64,000 nt of DNA from positions 859,501 to 923,500 of the forward strand of contig NZ_CP028843.1 in the NCBI RefSeq assembly GCF_003058325.1. The letters are read 5' to 3'. Under the pieces are notes generated by a model that had not been told where the DNA came from, searched no databases, and saw only the letters and a program-made list of their open reading frames with translations. Positions 53,754 through 64,000 of this stretch are shown in pieces. This DNA comes from Methylobacterium currus (GTDB taxonomy: Bacteria > Pseudomonadota > Alphaproteobacteria > Rhizobiales > Beijerinckiaceae). The position numbers and the translations under genes are program-made. The first letter of the stretch is position 1. Each line of letters starts with the position of its first letter.

Positions 53754-54077
53754 TCAGGCCTCCTCCGGCGCGTCCGCCTCGCCGGCCTGCTCCCGCTGTG
53801 CGGCGACGAAGCGGCGGCGCGCCTCGGCCGCCTCGCGGAACGCCTTCGCGCGCGGCGCCTCACGCGCCAGCTTGCCGATCTCGCGCAGGATCAGCTCGGC
53901 CTCGAACGCCGCGGCGCGTTCCGCCGCCGCGGCCCGGCTGTCGGCGCCGTGGGAGGCGGTGTAGCGCTCCAGCCCGTCGCGACAGACCGCGACGCGGTAT
54001 TCCAGCCACTCGATCACGTCGCCGAAGGCCCGGCCGCGGATCTCCGCGGCCGTGGCACGGCGCCTCTTCTCGCTCAC
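53754..54077 (-). CDS. Conserved hypothetical helical protein, 107 residues
   Basis: Predicted all-helical and highly charged (R-R-R-A-T-A-A-E-I-R-G-R-A-F, then A-A-A-A-E-R-A-A-A-F-E-A-E-L-I-L-R-E-I-G-K-L-A-R-E). GTG 54077 follows GGAGGGACGACGC; a longer frame from ATG 54119 has no such site. No membrane span or known domain is recognised. It lies 75 bases downstream of lpdV on the same strand, so could be the last gene of that operon, but the function need not be related. Confidence 0.6.
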   Translation of the reverse strand: MSEKRRRATAAEIRGRAFGDVIEWLEYRVAVCRDGLERYTASHGADSRAAAAERAAAFEAELILREIGKLAREAPRAKAFREAAEARRRFVAAQREQAGEADAPEEA

Positions 54078-54152
54078 GCGTCGTCCCTCCGCGGCCCGCG
54101 ACGAGGGATGATCTCGCATATCGGGCGGCGATTCACCCGACGGCGCGGCTTC

Positions 54153-55556
54153 TCAGATGTGGAGAGCCTCGCCGAGCGCCCGCAGGTTCGCCTCGTGGAA
54201 GGCCTCGCCGAGGGTGGGGTGGGCGTGGATCGTGCCGGCGACGTCCTCGAGCCGCGCGCCCATCTCCAGCGCCAGGCCGAACCCCGCCGCCAGTTCCGAG
54301 ACGCCGGCCCCCACCGCCTGGATGCCGAGCAGCAGGTGGTTGTCGGCCCGCGCCGTCACCCGCACGAAGCCGTCCTCGGCGCCCAACGTCATGGCGCGGC
54401 CATTGGCGGCGAAGGGGAAGAGGCCGGTGCGGATCTCGTGGCCGGCGGCCCGGGCCTCCTCCGGCGAGAGGCCGGCCGAGACCACTTCGGGATCGGTGAA
54501 GCAGACCGCCGGGATCGCCACCTTGTGGAAGGCGCGGCGGCGGCCCGCCACGAGGTCGGCCACCATCTCGCCCTGCGCCATGGCGCGATGGGCCAGCATC
54601 GGCTCGCCGGTGACGTCGCCGACCGCCCAGACGTTGCGCATCGAGGTGGCGCAGCGCTCGTCGATGCGGAGGAACGGCCCGCTCATGTCGAGGTCGAGCC
54701 GGTCGAGGCCGAAATCGTGGGTGCGCGCCTTGCGCCCGACCGCGACCAGGATCACCTCGGCGGGAATCGTCCGGGGTTCGCCCCCGACATCGACGGCGAG
54801 CCCGTCGCCCGAGAGCCCGTCGCCCGAGAGCCCGGTCGCCTTGGCGCCGAGAAGCACCTCGATCCCGAGAGCGCCCAAGCGCCGCGCCACGGGCCGGGTG
54901 AGCTCGGCATCGTAGGCCGGCAGGATCCGCTCGGCCATCTCGACCACCGTGACCTTGGCGCCGAGCTTGGCGAAGGCGGTGCCGAGTTCGAGCCCGATAT
55001 AGCCGGCGCCCACCACCGCCATCGTGGCGGGGACCTTCGCCAGGGACAACGCCTCGGTCGACGAGATGACACGCCCGCCGAAGGGCAGATGGGGCAACGC
55101 CGCCGGGACCGAGCCGGTGGCGAGGATGACGTGCTCGGCCCGCACCCGCTCGGGCCCCGTGTCGGTCTCGACGAGGCAGGTCTTGCCGTCGACCATGGTG
55201 CCGCGCCCGCGCAGGATCTTGACCCCGCCGCGCTTCAGGAGCGACGCCACGCCGGTGTTGAGCCGCCCGACGATGCCGTCCTTCCAGGCCACCGTGCGGG
55301 TGAAGTCGAGCTTGGGCGGGCCGGCGGAGAGGCCGAAGGGCGAGGCATCCTCGGATTGCAGAACCGCCGCGTGAAAAGCCTCGGCCGCGTGGATCATCGC
55401 CTTCGAGGGGATGCAGCCGACATTGAGGCAGGTGCCCCCGAGCCGGTTCTCCTCGACCAGCACGGTGTCGATGCCGTGCTGGCCGGCGCGGATCGCCGCG
55501 ACGTAGCCGCCCGGGCCGCCGCCGAGCACCAGGAGCTTGGTGGTGATCTCGCCCAC
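54153..55556 (-). CDS. lpdV: Dihydrolipoyl dehydrogenase (E3) of branched-chain complex
   Basis: A 467-residue flavoprotein that reoxidises the E2 dihydrolipoyl groups with NAD+. FAD motif [14 protein letters not shown]; redox disulphide [16 protein letters not shown] motif [11 protein letters not shown]-terminal [13 protein letters not shown] active-site His. Three bases separate it from the E2 gene. Near-identical short duplication [10 protein letters not shown] lies at about residue 243. Confidence 0.94.
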   Translation of the reverse strand: MGEITTKLLVLGGGPGGYVAAIRAGQHGIDTVLVEENRLGGTCLNVGCIPSKAMIHAAEAFHAAVLQSEDASPFGLSAGPPKLDFTRTVAWKDGIVGRLNTGVASLLKRGGVKILRGRGTMVDGKTCLVETDTGPERVRAEHVILATGSVPAALPHLPFGGRVISSTEALSLAKVPATMAVVGAGYIGLELGTAFAKLGAKVTVVEMAERILPAYDAELTRPVARRLGALGIEVLLGAKATGLSGDGLSGDGLAVDVGGEPRTIPAEVILVAVGRKARTHDFGLDRLDLDMSGPFLRIDERCATSMRNVWAVGDVTGEPMLAHRAMAQGEMVADLVAGRRRAFHKVAIPAVCFTDPEVVSAGLSPEEARAAGHEIRTGLFPFAANGRAMTLGAEDGFVRVTARADNHLLLGIQAVGAGVSELAAGFGLALEMGARLEDVAGTIHAHPTLGEAFHEANLRALGEALHI

Positions 55557-55559
55557 GGG

Positions 55560-56942
55560 TCAGGCCTCCATGAACAATGTCGCGGGCGTCTCGAGCAGGG
55601 CCTTCAGGGCCTGCACGAACAGGGCGGCGTCGTAGCCGTCGACCACCCGGTGGTCGAAGGACGCCGAGAGGTTCATCGTCAGGCGCGGCACGAAGGCGCC
55701 GTCGCGCCAGAGCGGGCGCATCACCTGCTTGTTGACGCCGATGATCGCCACTTCCGGCCGGTTGATCACCGGCGTCGTCACGATGCCGCCGAGCGCCCCG
55801 AGCGACGTGATGGTGATGGTCGAGCCCGAGAGCTCGTCGCGGGCCGCCAATCCATTGCGGGCGGCGTCCGCCAGACGACGGACCTCGGCGGCCGCGTTCC
55901 ACACGTCGCGGGTCTCGGCGTGGCGGAGCACCGGCACCATCAGGCCCGAGGGGGTCTGGGTGGCGATGCCGACATGGATCCCCGCATGGCGGTGGATCAC
56001 CTCCGCCTCGTCGTCGTAATGCGCGTTCATCTGCGGGAAGTCCGGCAGGGCGCGCACCAGGGCCTGGACCAGGAACGGGATCAGGGTCAGCTTCGGCCGG
56101 CTCGCGCCGTGGCGCTGGTTGAGGGCCGTGCGCAGCTCCTCCACCGCGGTCACGTCGACCTCCTCGACGTAGGAGAAATGCGCGACGCGGCGCTTGGCGT
56201 CGGCCATGCGCTGGGCGATGCGCCGGCGCAGGCCGATGACCTTGATCTCCTCCACGCCCGTCCGCGGGGCGCGGCCGGCGGGCGCGGGGGCCGCCTCCTC
56301 GGGCGGCGCGGTCAGGAAGGCATCGAGGTCGTCGTGGCCGATGCGGCCGGCCGGTCCCGTGCCGCGGACCTGGCGCAGGTCGATCCCGGCATCGAGCGCG
56401 CGCCTTCGCACGGCCGGGGAGGCGACCGGCTTCTCGCCGGACGGGCGGGGCGGGCCGGAGGAGGGCGCTGCCGCGGCGGGGCGCGGGGCAGGGGGGTTGG
56501 CGGGCGCCGGCCTCGGCGGCTCGACCGGCTTCGGCGCAGCGGCGGATGTCGGGGCGGGCGCGGGCTGGGCCGGCTCCAGGCCGTCCGCGGCCGGGACCAG
56601 GGCGGCGGCCGGCTGGCCCGCCGCCGCGTCCTGCGCCTTCGCCACCTCCGGCGCCACCGCGACGCCGGCTTCGGGAACTGACGCGGGCGCGGACTCCCCG
56701 CCCTCGACCTCCAGCCGCACCAGCTCGGCGCCGACCGCCAGCATCTGGCCGGCCTCGGCGCCCAACGCCGCGACCGTGCCGCTCACCGGCGAGGGGATCT
56801 CGACGGTGGCCTTGTCGGTCATCACGTCGGCGAGCGGCTGGTCCTCCCGGACCACGTCGCCGACCTTGACGTGCCAGGCCGAGACCTCGGCCTCGGCCAC
56901 GCCCTCGCCGATATCGGGCAGCTTGACGATGCGAAAGCCCAT
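55560..56942 (-). CDS. bkdB: Branched-chain 2-oxoacid dehydrogenase E2 (dihydrolipoyl acyltransferase)
   Basis: A 460-residue E2. The N-terminal lipoyl domain carries the lipoyl Lys in V-M-T-D-K-A-T-V-E-I-P-S-P-V; a long Ala/Pro linker (about residues 85-180) follows; a peripheral-subunit-binding domain has S-P-A-V-R-R-R-A-L-D-A-G-I-D-L-R-Q-V-R-G-T-G; the catalytic domain ends with F-D-H-R-V-V-D-G-Y-D-A. Three bases from the E1-beta gene. Confidence 0.94.
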   Translation of the reverse strand: MGFRIVKLPDIGEGVAEAEVSAWHVKVGDVVREDQPLADVMTDKATVEIPSPVSGTVAALGAEAGQMLAVGAELVRLEVEGGESAPASVPEAGVAVAPEVAKAQDAAAGQPAAALVPAADGLEPAQPAPAPTSAAAPKPVEPPRPAPANPPAPRPAAAAPSSGPPRPSGEKPVASPAVRRRALDAGIDLRQVRGTGPAGRIGHDDLDAFLTAPPEEAAPAPAGRAPRTGVEEIKVIGLRRRIAQRMADAKRRVAHFSYVEEVDVTAVEELRTALNQRHGASRPKLTLIPFLVQALVRALPDFPQMNAHYDDEAEVIHRHAGIHVGIATQTPSGLMVPVLRHAETRDVWNAAAEVRRLADAARNGLAARDELSGSTITITSLGALGGIVTTPVINRPEVAIIGVNKQVMRPLWRDGAFVPRLTMNLSASFDHRVVDGYDAALFVQALKALLETPATLFMEA

Positions 56943-56945
56943 GGG

Positions 56946-57959
56946 TCAGCCCTCCAGCGCGGCGCGAAGGGCCCGGCCGACGCGCTCGGGACCCGGGAAA
57001 TAGGCCCATTCCTGGGCGTGCGGGTAGGGCGTGTCCCAGCCCGCGACCCGGACGATCGGCGCCTCCAGGTGGTAGAAGCAGGATTCCTGCACGAGGGCCG
57101 CGAGTTCCGCGCCGAAGCCCGAGGTCAGGGTCGCCTCATGCGCGATGACGCAGCGCCCGGTCTTGCGCACCGAAGCCTCGATCGTCTCCATGTCGAGGGG
57201 AAGCAGCGTCCGCAGGTCGACGATCTCGGCGTCGATGCCGGTCTCGGCGGCGGCGGCCTCGGCCACGTGCACGATCGTGCCGTAGGCGAGCACCGTGACG
57301 GCGTTTCCTTCGCGCCGGATCGCCGCCTTGCCGAGCGGCACGGTGTAGTGCCCGTCCGGCACCTCGCCGAGGTCGTGGCGGGCCCAGGGCGTCACCGGCC
57401 GGTCGTGGTGGCCGTCGAAGGGTCCGTTATAGAGGCGCTTGGGCTCGAGAAAGATCACCGGGTCGGGATCCTCGATCGCCGCGATGAGGAGGCCCTTGGC
57501 GTCGTAGGGGTTCGACGGCACCACGGTCTTGAGGCCGGCCACGTGGGTGAACAGCGCCTCGGGGCTCTGGCTGTGGGTCTGGCCGCCGAAGATGCCGCCG
57601 CCGGTGGGCATCCGCACCACGATCGGGGCGGTGAACTGGCCGCCCGAGCGGTAGCGCAGGCGCGCGGCCTCCGACACGATCTGGTCGTAGGCCGGGTACA
57701 TGTAATCGGCGAACTGGATCTCGACGCAGGGCTTCAGGCCGTAGGCCGCCATGCCGACGGCGGCGCCGACGATGCCGAGCTCGCTGATCGGCGCGTCGAA
57801 GCAGCGGCTCTTACCGAAGCGGGCCTGCAAGCCTTGGGTGCAGCGGAAGACGCCGCCGAAATAGCCGACATCCTCCCCGAACACGACCACGTCGTCGTCG
57901 CGCTCCATCGCCACGGCCATCGCGTCGCGGATGGCCTCGATCATCGTGCGGCGCGGCAT
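56946..57959 (-). CDS. bkdA2: Branched-chain 2-oxoacid dehydrogenase E1 beta
   Basis: A 337-residue transketolase-type subunit: M-I-E-A-I-R-D-A-M, F-G-E-D-V-G-Y-F-G-G-V-F-R-C-T, F-D-A-P-I-S-E-L-G-I-V-G-A-A-V-G-M-A and E-P-K-R-L-Y. With E1-alpha it decarboxylates 2-oxo acids from Val, Leu and Ile using thiamine diphosphate. ATG 57959 is the conserved start (M-P-R-R-T-M-I-E-A), two bases past the E1-alpha stop; a longer frame inside E1-alpha is a shadow. Confidence 0.94.
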   Translation of the reverse strand: MPRRTMIEAIRDAMAVAMERDDDVVVFGEDVGYFGGVFRCTQGLQARFGKSRCFDAPISELGIVGAAVGMAAYGLKPCVEIQFADYMYPAYDQIVSEAARLRYRSGGQFTAPIVVRMPTGGGIFGGQTHSQSPEALFTHVAGLKTVVPSNPYDAKGLLIAAIEDPDPVIFLEPKRLYNGPFDGHHDRPVTPWARHDLGEVPDGHYTVPLGKAAIRREGNAVTVLAYGTIVHVAEAAAAETGIDAEIVDLRTLLPLDMETIEASVRKTGRCVIAHEATLTSGFGAELAALVQESCFYHLEAPIVRVAGWDTPYPHAQEWAYFPGPERVGRALRAALEG

Positions 57960-57960
57960 G

Positions 57961-60107
<2,147 letters not shown>

Positions 60108-60210
60108 CGCAGGTCCCGTCGCGACGGCCTCGCGGCCGATCCGGCAAAAGATCCGCGTTGTCCGCCGGAGCACAGGCGGTAAGCTGTCCGCAAAACAACG
60201 GGAGGACGCC

Positions 60211-61338
60211 ATGACCCGCCGCGCGACGCTGCTCGCTGCCCTGTGCCTGTCCCTGGGAATCGGGCCCGCCCTCGCCGCCGACCCGATCCGGATCGGGGTC
60301 GCCGCGGCGATCACCGGGCCGGGCGCCGAATCCGGCAAGTACCTCGTGCAGGGGGCGAAGCTCGCGGCGGAGGAGGTCAACAAGTCCGGCGGCGTGCTCG
60401 GGCGCCCGCTCGACTTCGTGGTCCAGGACGACCAGAGCACGAATCCCGGCGCCATCCTGGCCTTCAGCAAGCTCGCGGCCGATCCCACGCTTCCGGCCTT
60501 CATCGCGCCGGTGCGCAGCACGCAGGTCCAGGCCATCGCGCCGGACGTCGCCAAGACGGGCAAGCCCGCGATGATCGGCGGCACCGATCCGCAGCTCACC
60601 GCCGTCGGCAATCCCTGGCTGTTCCGCTTCCGCCCGAACGACCGCTACTCCGCCCGGGTCATCGCGGAATTCGGCGTGACGACCCTGAACCGGCGCAAAT
60701 GGGCGCTGGTCCATTCGAGCGACACCTTCGGCACCAGCGGCATGCGCAACCTCGCCGCCGCCCTGAAGGAGCAGGGCATCGAGCCGGTGGTGGTGCAGGC
60801 CTTCCCCAACAACTCGCAGGACTTCACCGCCGTCGCGCTGGCGGTGAAGCAATCCGGCGCCGACGTACTCGGCACCTACATCCCGTTCGAGACCGACCAG
60901 GGCATCTTCGCCCGGCAGCTGCGCCAGCTCGGGGTCAATATCGACTGGGTCGGCTCGTCCACCACGTCGAGCGCCACGGCGCTGAAGCTCGCCGGCGCCG
61001 CCCTGGACGGCGCCTACGCGGCCTCCGACTTCCACCGCGACGCCAACCCGGTCGCGAAGGCCTACGCCAAGACGTACGAGGCCGCCTACAAGACCGCCCC
61101 CGACTTCTTCTCGGCCTGGGCCTACGATGCGGTGACGATCCTGGCCCGCGCCATCAACCAGGCCGGCAGCACCGAGCCCGGCAAGATCCGCGACGCGCTG
61201 CTCGCCACCAGAGGCGTGCAGGGGGCCGAAGGGATGTACAACTTCGACCAGAACGGCGACGGACTGCACGGCTACAACGTCGTGCGCAACGAGCGCGGTG
61301 CGGTGAAGTTCATCAAGAGGGTGGAGTTCGAGAAGTAA
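60211..61338 (+). CDS. Branched-chain amino-acid-type ABC substrate-binding protein
   Basis: A 375-residue periplasmic binding protein of the Leu/Ile/Val (LivK-like) family. Signal peptide L-C-L-S-L-G-I-G-P-A-L-A-A ends near residue 24; the mature start is D-P-I-R-I-G-V-A-A-A-I-T-G-P, followed by G-A-K-L-A-A-E-E-V-N-K-S-G-G-V-L-G. GGGAGG precedes ATG 60211. No permease or ATPase genes follow. The nearby bkd operon makes branched-chain or related ligands plausible, but specificity cannot be read here. Confidence 0.9.
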   Translation: MTRRATLLAALCLSLGIGPALAADPIRIGVAAAITGPGAESGKYLVQGAKLAAEEVNKSGGVLGRPLDFVVQDDQSTNPGAILAFSKLAADPTLPAFIAPVRSTQVQAIAPDVAKTGKPAMIGGTDPQLTAVGNPWLFRFRPNDRYSARVIAEFGVTTLNRRKWALVHSSDTFGTSGMRNLAAALKEQGIEPVVVQAFPNNSQDFTAVALAVKQSGADVLGTYIPFETDQGIFARQLRQLGVNIDWVGSSTTSSATALKLAGAALDGAYAASDFHRDANPVAKAYAKTYEAAYKTAPDFFSAWAYDAVTILARAINQAGSTEPGKIRDALLATRGVQGAEGMYNFDQNGDGLHGYNVVRNERGAVKFIKRVEFEK

Positions 61339-61380
61339 TCGCGTCGACTGATAGTCGATGTGACATATAGGCCGGCATCT

Positions 61381-61433
61381 CTCCCCGTCATCCCGGGGCT
61401 CGCCGAAAGGCGAGAACCCGGGATGACGGGGAG
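61381..61433. terminator. Long REP-like hairpin between converging genes
   Basis: CTCCCCGTCATCCCGG (61381-61396) pairs perfectly with 61418-61433, and an inner CTCGCC-GAAA-GGCGAG stem (61399-61414) completes the structure. It lies between the ABC-protein gene and the converging epimerase-like gene and can end transcription in both directions. The outer arm with TCATCCCGGG resembles common alphaproteobacterial palindromic repeats. Confidence 0.8.
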
Positions 61434-61492
61434 GGTGTCCATACGATTGAAAGAACCAGGCACGCGCACCCGCGGCGGCCAGCGCCTGCCCC

Positions 61493-62329
61493 CTACACCA
61501 ATTCCCGCAACCCCTCCCGATAGGTCGGATAGGCCAGGTCCACCCCCAGCTCCTCCCGGATCAGCCGGTTCCGCACCCGCTTGTTCTCGCCGTAGAAGCT
61601 GCGCGCCATCGGGCTCAATTGCGCCGTGTCGAAATCGACGGCTGGCGGCAGCGGCAGCCCGGCGAGCCCGGCCGCGTAGGCCGTCACGTCCTGCGGCGGG
61701 GCGGGCTCGTCGTCGGTGACGTTGTAGATCGCGCCCGCCCGCGGCCGGTCGAGGGAGGCGGCGAGCGTGGTCGCGATGTCGTCGACATGGATGCGGTTGA
61801 ACACCTGGCCCGGCTTGACGATGCGTTGCGCCTTGCCCTGGCGCAGCTTCTCGAAGGCGTTGCGCCCGGGCCCGTAGATGCCCGACAGCCGGAAGACCTG
61901 CACCGCCTTGCCCGTCCGCGCGCCGAAAGCTGCCCAAGCCTCCTCCGCCGCCACCCGGTCGCGGGTGCGCTGATGGGTGGGGGCCGGCGGCGTCGCCTCG
62001 TCGATCCAGGCGCCGCCCTGGTCGCCATAGACCCCGATGGTCGACAGGTAGCCGATCCACCGGGCCGGGCCGGCGGCGATCACGTCCGCGAAGGCCGCGA
62101 GTGCCGGATCGGCGCCCGAATCCGGCGGGATCGACACCAGGATCGCGTCGGCTTGGCCGAGATCGTCGACGATCCGCGGATCGCTCTCGTCGGGCGAGAA
62201 GACCCGCAGGGCCACCCCATCGATCGCGGCCGGCGCCTGGCGGGTCGCCGTGACGCTGCTGAAGCGCGCGCGCTCGCGCGCCACGAAATGGCCGGCCGTG
62301 TAGCCGAGCCCGAAGACGAACAGGTTCAT
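61493..62329 (-). CDS. NAD(P)-binding epimerase-like protein (SDR)
   Basis: A 278-residue Rossmann-fold protein beginning M-N-L-F-V-F-G-L-G-Y-T-A-G-H-F, with Y-L-S-T-I-G-V-Y-G-D and R-L-S-G-I-Y-G-P-G-R-N, and F-N-R-I-H-V-D-D-I-A. The extended-SDR active Tyr of Y-x-x-x-K is not obvious, as in the YeeZ-like atypical subgroup. Substrate unknown. It starts 36 bases after queG on the same strand. Confidence 0.82.
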   Translation of the reverse strand: MNLFVFGLGYTAGHFVARERARFSSVTATRQAPAAIDGVALRVFSPDESDPRIVDDLGQADAILVSIPPDSGADPALAAFADVIAAGPARWIGYLSTIGVYGDQGGAWIDEATPPAPTHQRTRDRVAAEEAWAAFGARTGKAVQVFRLSGIYGPGRNAFEKLRQGKAQRIVKPGQVFNRIHVDDIATTLAASLDRPRAGAIYNVTDDEPAPPQDVTAYAAGLAGLPLPPAVDFDTAQLSPMARSFYGENKRVRNRLIREELGVDLAYPTYREGLRELV

Positions 62330-62364
62330 GCGGCGCAAAGCCCTGCCTGACGGGAGATGCCGTC

Positions 62365-63522
62365 TTATGCAGGGCGCTGCCCTGCACCTGCCAGAGGGCT
62401 CGCCCTCCGGACTCCAGAGTTTTTCGCCAGATCCCACTCGGCCAGCACGTCGGGGTCCCGCTCGCCCGGCGGCGGGGCCGGGGGCAGGCGCCCGAGGCGG
62501 GCGAGCGCCCACACCGCCATGCCGCGCACCAGCGGCGAGGGATCGCCCAGGAGGCGCTCGGCCTCGCCGGAAAGGCCCTCGTCCCCCGAATTGCCGATGG
62601 CGATCAGCACGTTGCGCAGGAAGCGGTCGCGCCCGGTGCGCTTGATCGGCGTCCCGGCGAAGCGCCTGCGGAATGCCGCATCGTCGAGCCGGGCCAGCTC
62701 TGCGAGGGGAGGGGCCGCGAGGTCGTCGCGGGCGGTCAGCCGCGCCTCCCGGGTCGCCGTCGCGAACTTGTTCCACGGGCACACCGCCAGGCAATCGTCG
62801 CAGCCGAAGACCCGGTTGCCCATCGGCACTCGGAATTCCGGCGGGATCGGCCCCGCATGCTCGATCGTCAGGTAGGCGAGGCAGCGCCGTGCATCCAGCT
62901 GGTAGGGGGCCGGGAAGGCGTCGGTCGGGCAGGCATCGAGGCAGCGCCGGCAGCGGCCGCAATGGTCGCCCTCCGGTGCGTCCGCCGGCAATTCCGCTGT
63001 CGTGTAAAGAGCGCCGAGGAGCAGCCAATTGCCGAAGTCCCGCGACAGCAGCACGCTGTGCTTGCCCTGCCAGCCGAGCCCGGCGGCAGCCGCGAGCGGC
63101 TTCTCCATCACCGGCGCGGTGTCGACGAAGACCTTGATCGCGGCCCCGGCCTTCACCGCGAAGGCGCCGCCCAGCTCCTTCAGCTTGCCCTTGATCACGT
63201 CGTGATAGTCGCGCCGCCGCGCATAGACGGCGATCGAGCCGCGCGAAGGATCCCGGAGCGCCGCCAGCGGGTCGCTTTCCGGCCCGGCATTGACGCCGAG
63301 CATCACGATGCTGCGCACCTCCGGCCACAGGCGTGCCGGATCGGCCCGCTCGCCCGTCCGCTCCTCCATCCAGGCCATGTCGCCATGGTGACCGGAGGCG
63401 AGCCAGGCGGCCAGGCGCTCCGGGAGGGCCGGCACCGCGTCGGGCCGGGTGATCGCCAGGGCGTCGAAGCCCAGCGCCCGGGCGCGGGTTTCCAGGAAGT
63501 GGCGCAGGGCGTGAGGGGTCAG
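62365..63522 (-). CDS. queG: Epoxyqueuosine reductase QueG
   Basis: A 385-residue cobalamin- and iron-sulphur-dependent enzyme for the last step of queuosine tRNA modification. Two [4Fe-4S] motifs: C-G-R-C-R-R-C-L-D-A-C-P-T and C-D-D-C-L-A-V-C-P-W-N-K; also Y-A-R-R-R-D-Y-H-D-V-I-K-G-K-L and G-K-H-S-V-L-L-S-R-D-F-G-N-W. The family N-terminus (T-P-x-A-L-x-x-F-L-E-x-x-A-x-x-L-G-F-D) begins straight after CTG 63522, which overlaps the GST stop as CTGA. There is no ATG/GTG/TTG at that point. The alternatives are GTGs well inside the GST gene, such as 63648. CTG initiation is inferred. Confidence 0.9.
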   Translation of the reverse strand: MTPHALRHFLETRARALGFDALAITRPDAVPALPERLAAWLASGHHGDMAWMEERTGERADPARLWPEVRSIVMLGVNAGPESDPLAALRDPSRGSIAVYARRRDYHDVIKGKLKELGGAFAVKAGAAIKVFVDTAPVMEKPLAAAAGLGWQGKHSVLLSRDFGNWLLLGALYTTAELPADAPEGDHCGRCRRCLDACPTDAFPAPYQLDARRCLAYLTIEHAGPIPPEFRVPMGNRVFGCDDCLAVCPWNKFATATREARLTARDDLAAPPLAELARLDDAAFRRRFAGTPIKRTGRDRFLRNVLIAIGNSGDEGLSGEAERLLGDPSPLVRGMAVWALARLGRLPPAPPPGERDPDVLAEWDLAKNSGVRRASPLAGAGQRPA

Positions 63523-64000
63523 AAGTCCAGATCCGCGTAATGATCGGCCGGCGCCATCCCGGCCACCCGGTCGGTGAGCAGGCTGCGGAAGGAGGGGCGC
63601 GACTTCACCCGCGCGTACCAGTTCCGCGCCATCTCGTCCTCGTCCCACGGCACGTCGCCGAGATAGTCGACGCAGGACAGATGTGCCGCCGCGGCGAGAT
63701 CCGCGTAGGTCAGCTGGCTGCCCGCCAGCCAGTTCCGGCGCGAGATCAGGTAGCCGATGTATTTCAGGTGATAGCGCACGTTGCTGCGCGCCGCCCGGAT
63801 CGCGTTCATGTCCGGCGGGCCGCCGCCATGCTGCGAGGTCATGAAGCGCTTGTGGATCTTCTCGGTGACGAGGTAGCCGGTCACCTCCTGGTCGAACTTC
63901 TGCAGGAACCAGTCGAGCAGGCGGCGCACCTCGACCCGGGCGGCGGGGGATTCCGGCAGGAGCCGGAGCCCGCTCAGGCCCAGCCCCCGCGTCTCGTCGA
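63519..64000 (-). CDS. Glutathione S-transferase family protein (5' end outside window)
   Basis: The C-terminal 160 residues of a GST-fold protein. The open frame runs past the window edge (D-E-T-R-G-L-G-L-S-G-L-R-L-L-P-E-S-P), and the helical domain includes A-R-V-E-V-R-R-L-L-D-W-F, L-T-Y-A-D-L-A-A-A-A-H-L-S and the final W-Y-A-R-V-K-S-R-P-S-F-R. The N-terminal thioredoxin domain is missing here. Its stop overlaps the queG start. Confidence 0.85.
   Translation of the reverse strand, partial: DETRGLGLSGLRLLPESPAARVEVRRLLDWFLQKFDQEVTGYLVTEKIHKRFMTSQHGGGPPDMNAIRAARSNVRYHLKYIGYLISRRNWLAGSQLTYADLAAAAHLSCVDYLGDVPWDEDEMARNWYARVKSRPSFRSLLTDRVAGMAPADHYADLDF

Noticed and set aside
53598..56681. 1027-codon plus-strand frame antisense to the DUF3616, lpdV and bkdB genes
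   Set aside because: Shadow of well-identified minus-strand genes; no domain.

Overview
The window is the photosynthesis gene cluster of a GC-rich alphaproteobacterium, most likely a Methylobacterium/Methylorubrum-type aerobic anoxygenic phototroph. Evidence for this is the gene order, PpsR/AerR regulators with TGT-N12-ACA operators, an oxygen-dependent cyclase (AcsF), type-2 reaction-centre genes with only LH1 antenna genes, and a Gly-Ala-Thr collagen-like protein with a C-terminal Hint domain. No bchE, crtA or pucBA is present, so what is encoded here fits a pathway run under oxygen with spirilloxanthin-type carotenoids. The genus is inferred; no 16S or core marker lies in the window.

Layout. 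(1) 1-5300, accessory left flank: a tail-collar protein with a DUF6916 partner, an 800-base gene-free and locally AT-rich stretch, a 780-residue collagen-like/Hint protein and an FD-repeat protein. (2) 5207-19752: a 31-residue membrane peptide and psiE, crtDC divergent from crtEF, then bchCXYZ-pufQBALMC ending in a strong terminator. (3) 19753-29039: a 58-residue membrane protein, a multihaem cytochrome c gene broken by an in-frame amber codon, tspO-bchP-PucC-like-bchG, and the regulators ppsR and aerR. (4) 29124-43251: one long unidirectional run, bchFNBHLM-lhaA-puhABC-orf99-acsF-puhE, most genes overlapping by 1-26 bases. (5) 43316-51378: hemA, bchIDO and crtIB plus a 47-residue membrane peptide. 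(6) 51379-64000, right flank unrelated to photosynthesis: a class D beta-lactamase, a DUF3616 protein, a branched-chain 2-oxoacid dehydrogenase operon with a divergent Lrp-type regulator, an amino-acid-binding ABC protein, a nucleoside-sugar-epimerase-like protein, queG and a GST cut by the window edge.

How it works together: HemA feeds the tetrapyrrole pathway; BchIDH (with BchO) inserts Mg; BchM, AcsF, BchLNB, BchF, BchXYZ, BchC, BchG and BchP carry it to bacteriochlorophyll a. CrtE, B, I, C, D and F make the carotenoid. PufLM, PuhA, PufBA and PufC form the RC-LH1 complex, assembled with LhaA, the PucC-like protein, PuhB, PuhC and PuhE. PpsR operators lie before crtD/crtE, bchC, bchG, bchF and crtI; those at crtE and bchC are paired with exactly 8 bases between the palindromes.

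Main oddities: the amber codon in the cytochrome gene; crtC and queG, neither with a usable ATG/GTG/TTG and both apparently starting on a CTG inside a CTGA stop-start overlap; a PpsR operator that contains the crtI start codon; a GC-rich interspersed repeat family, one copy of which supplies the crtF ribosome-binding site; and the collagen-like tract with about ten regularly placed Gly-Ala breaks.
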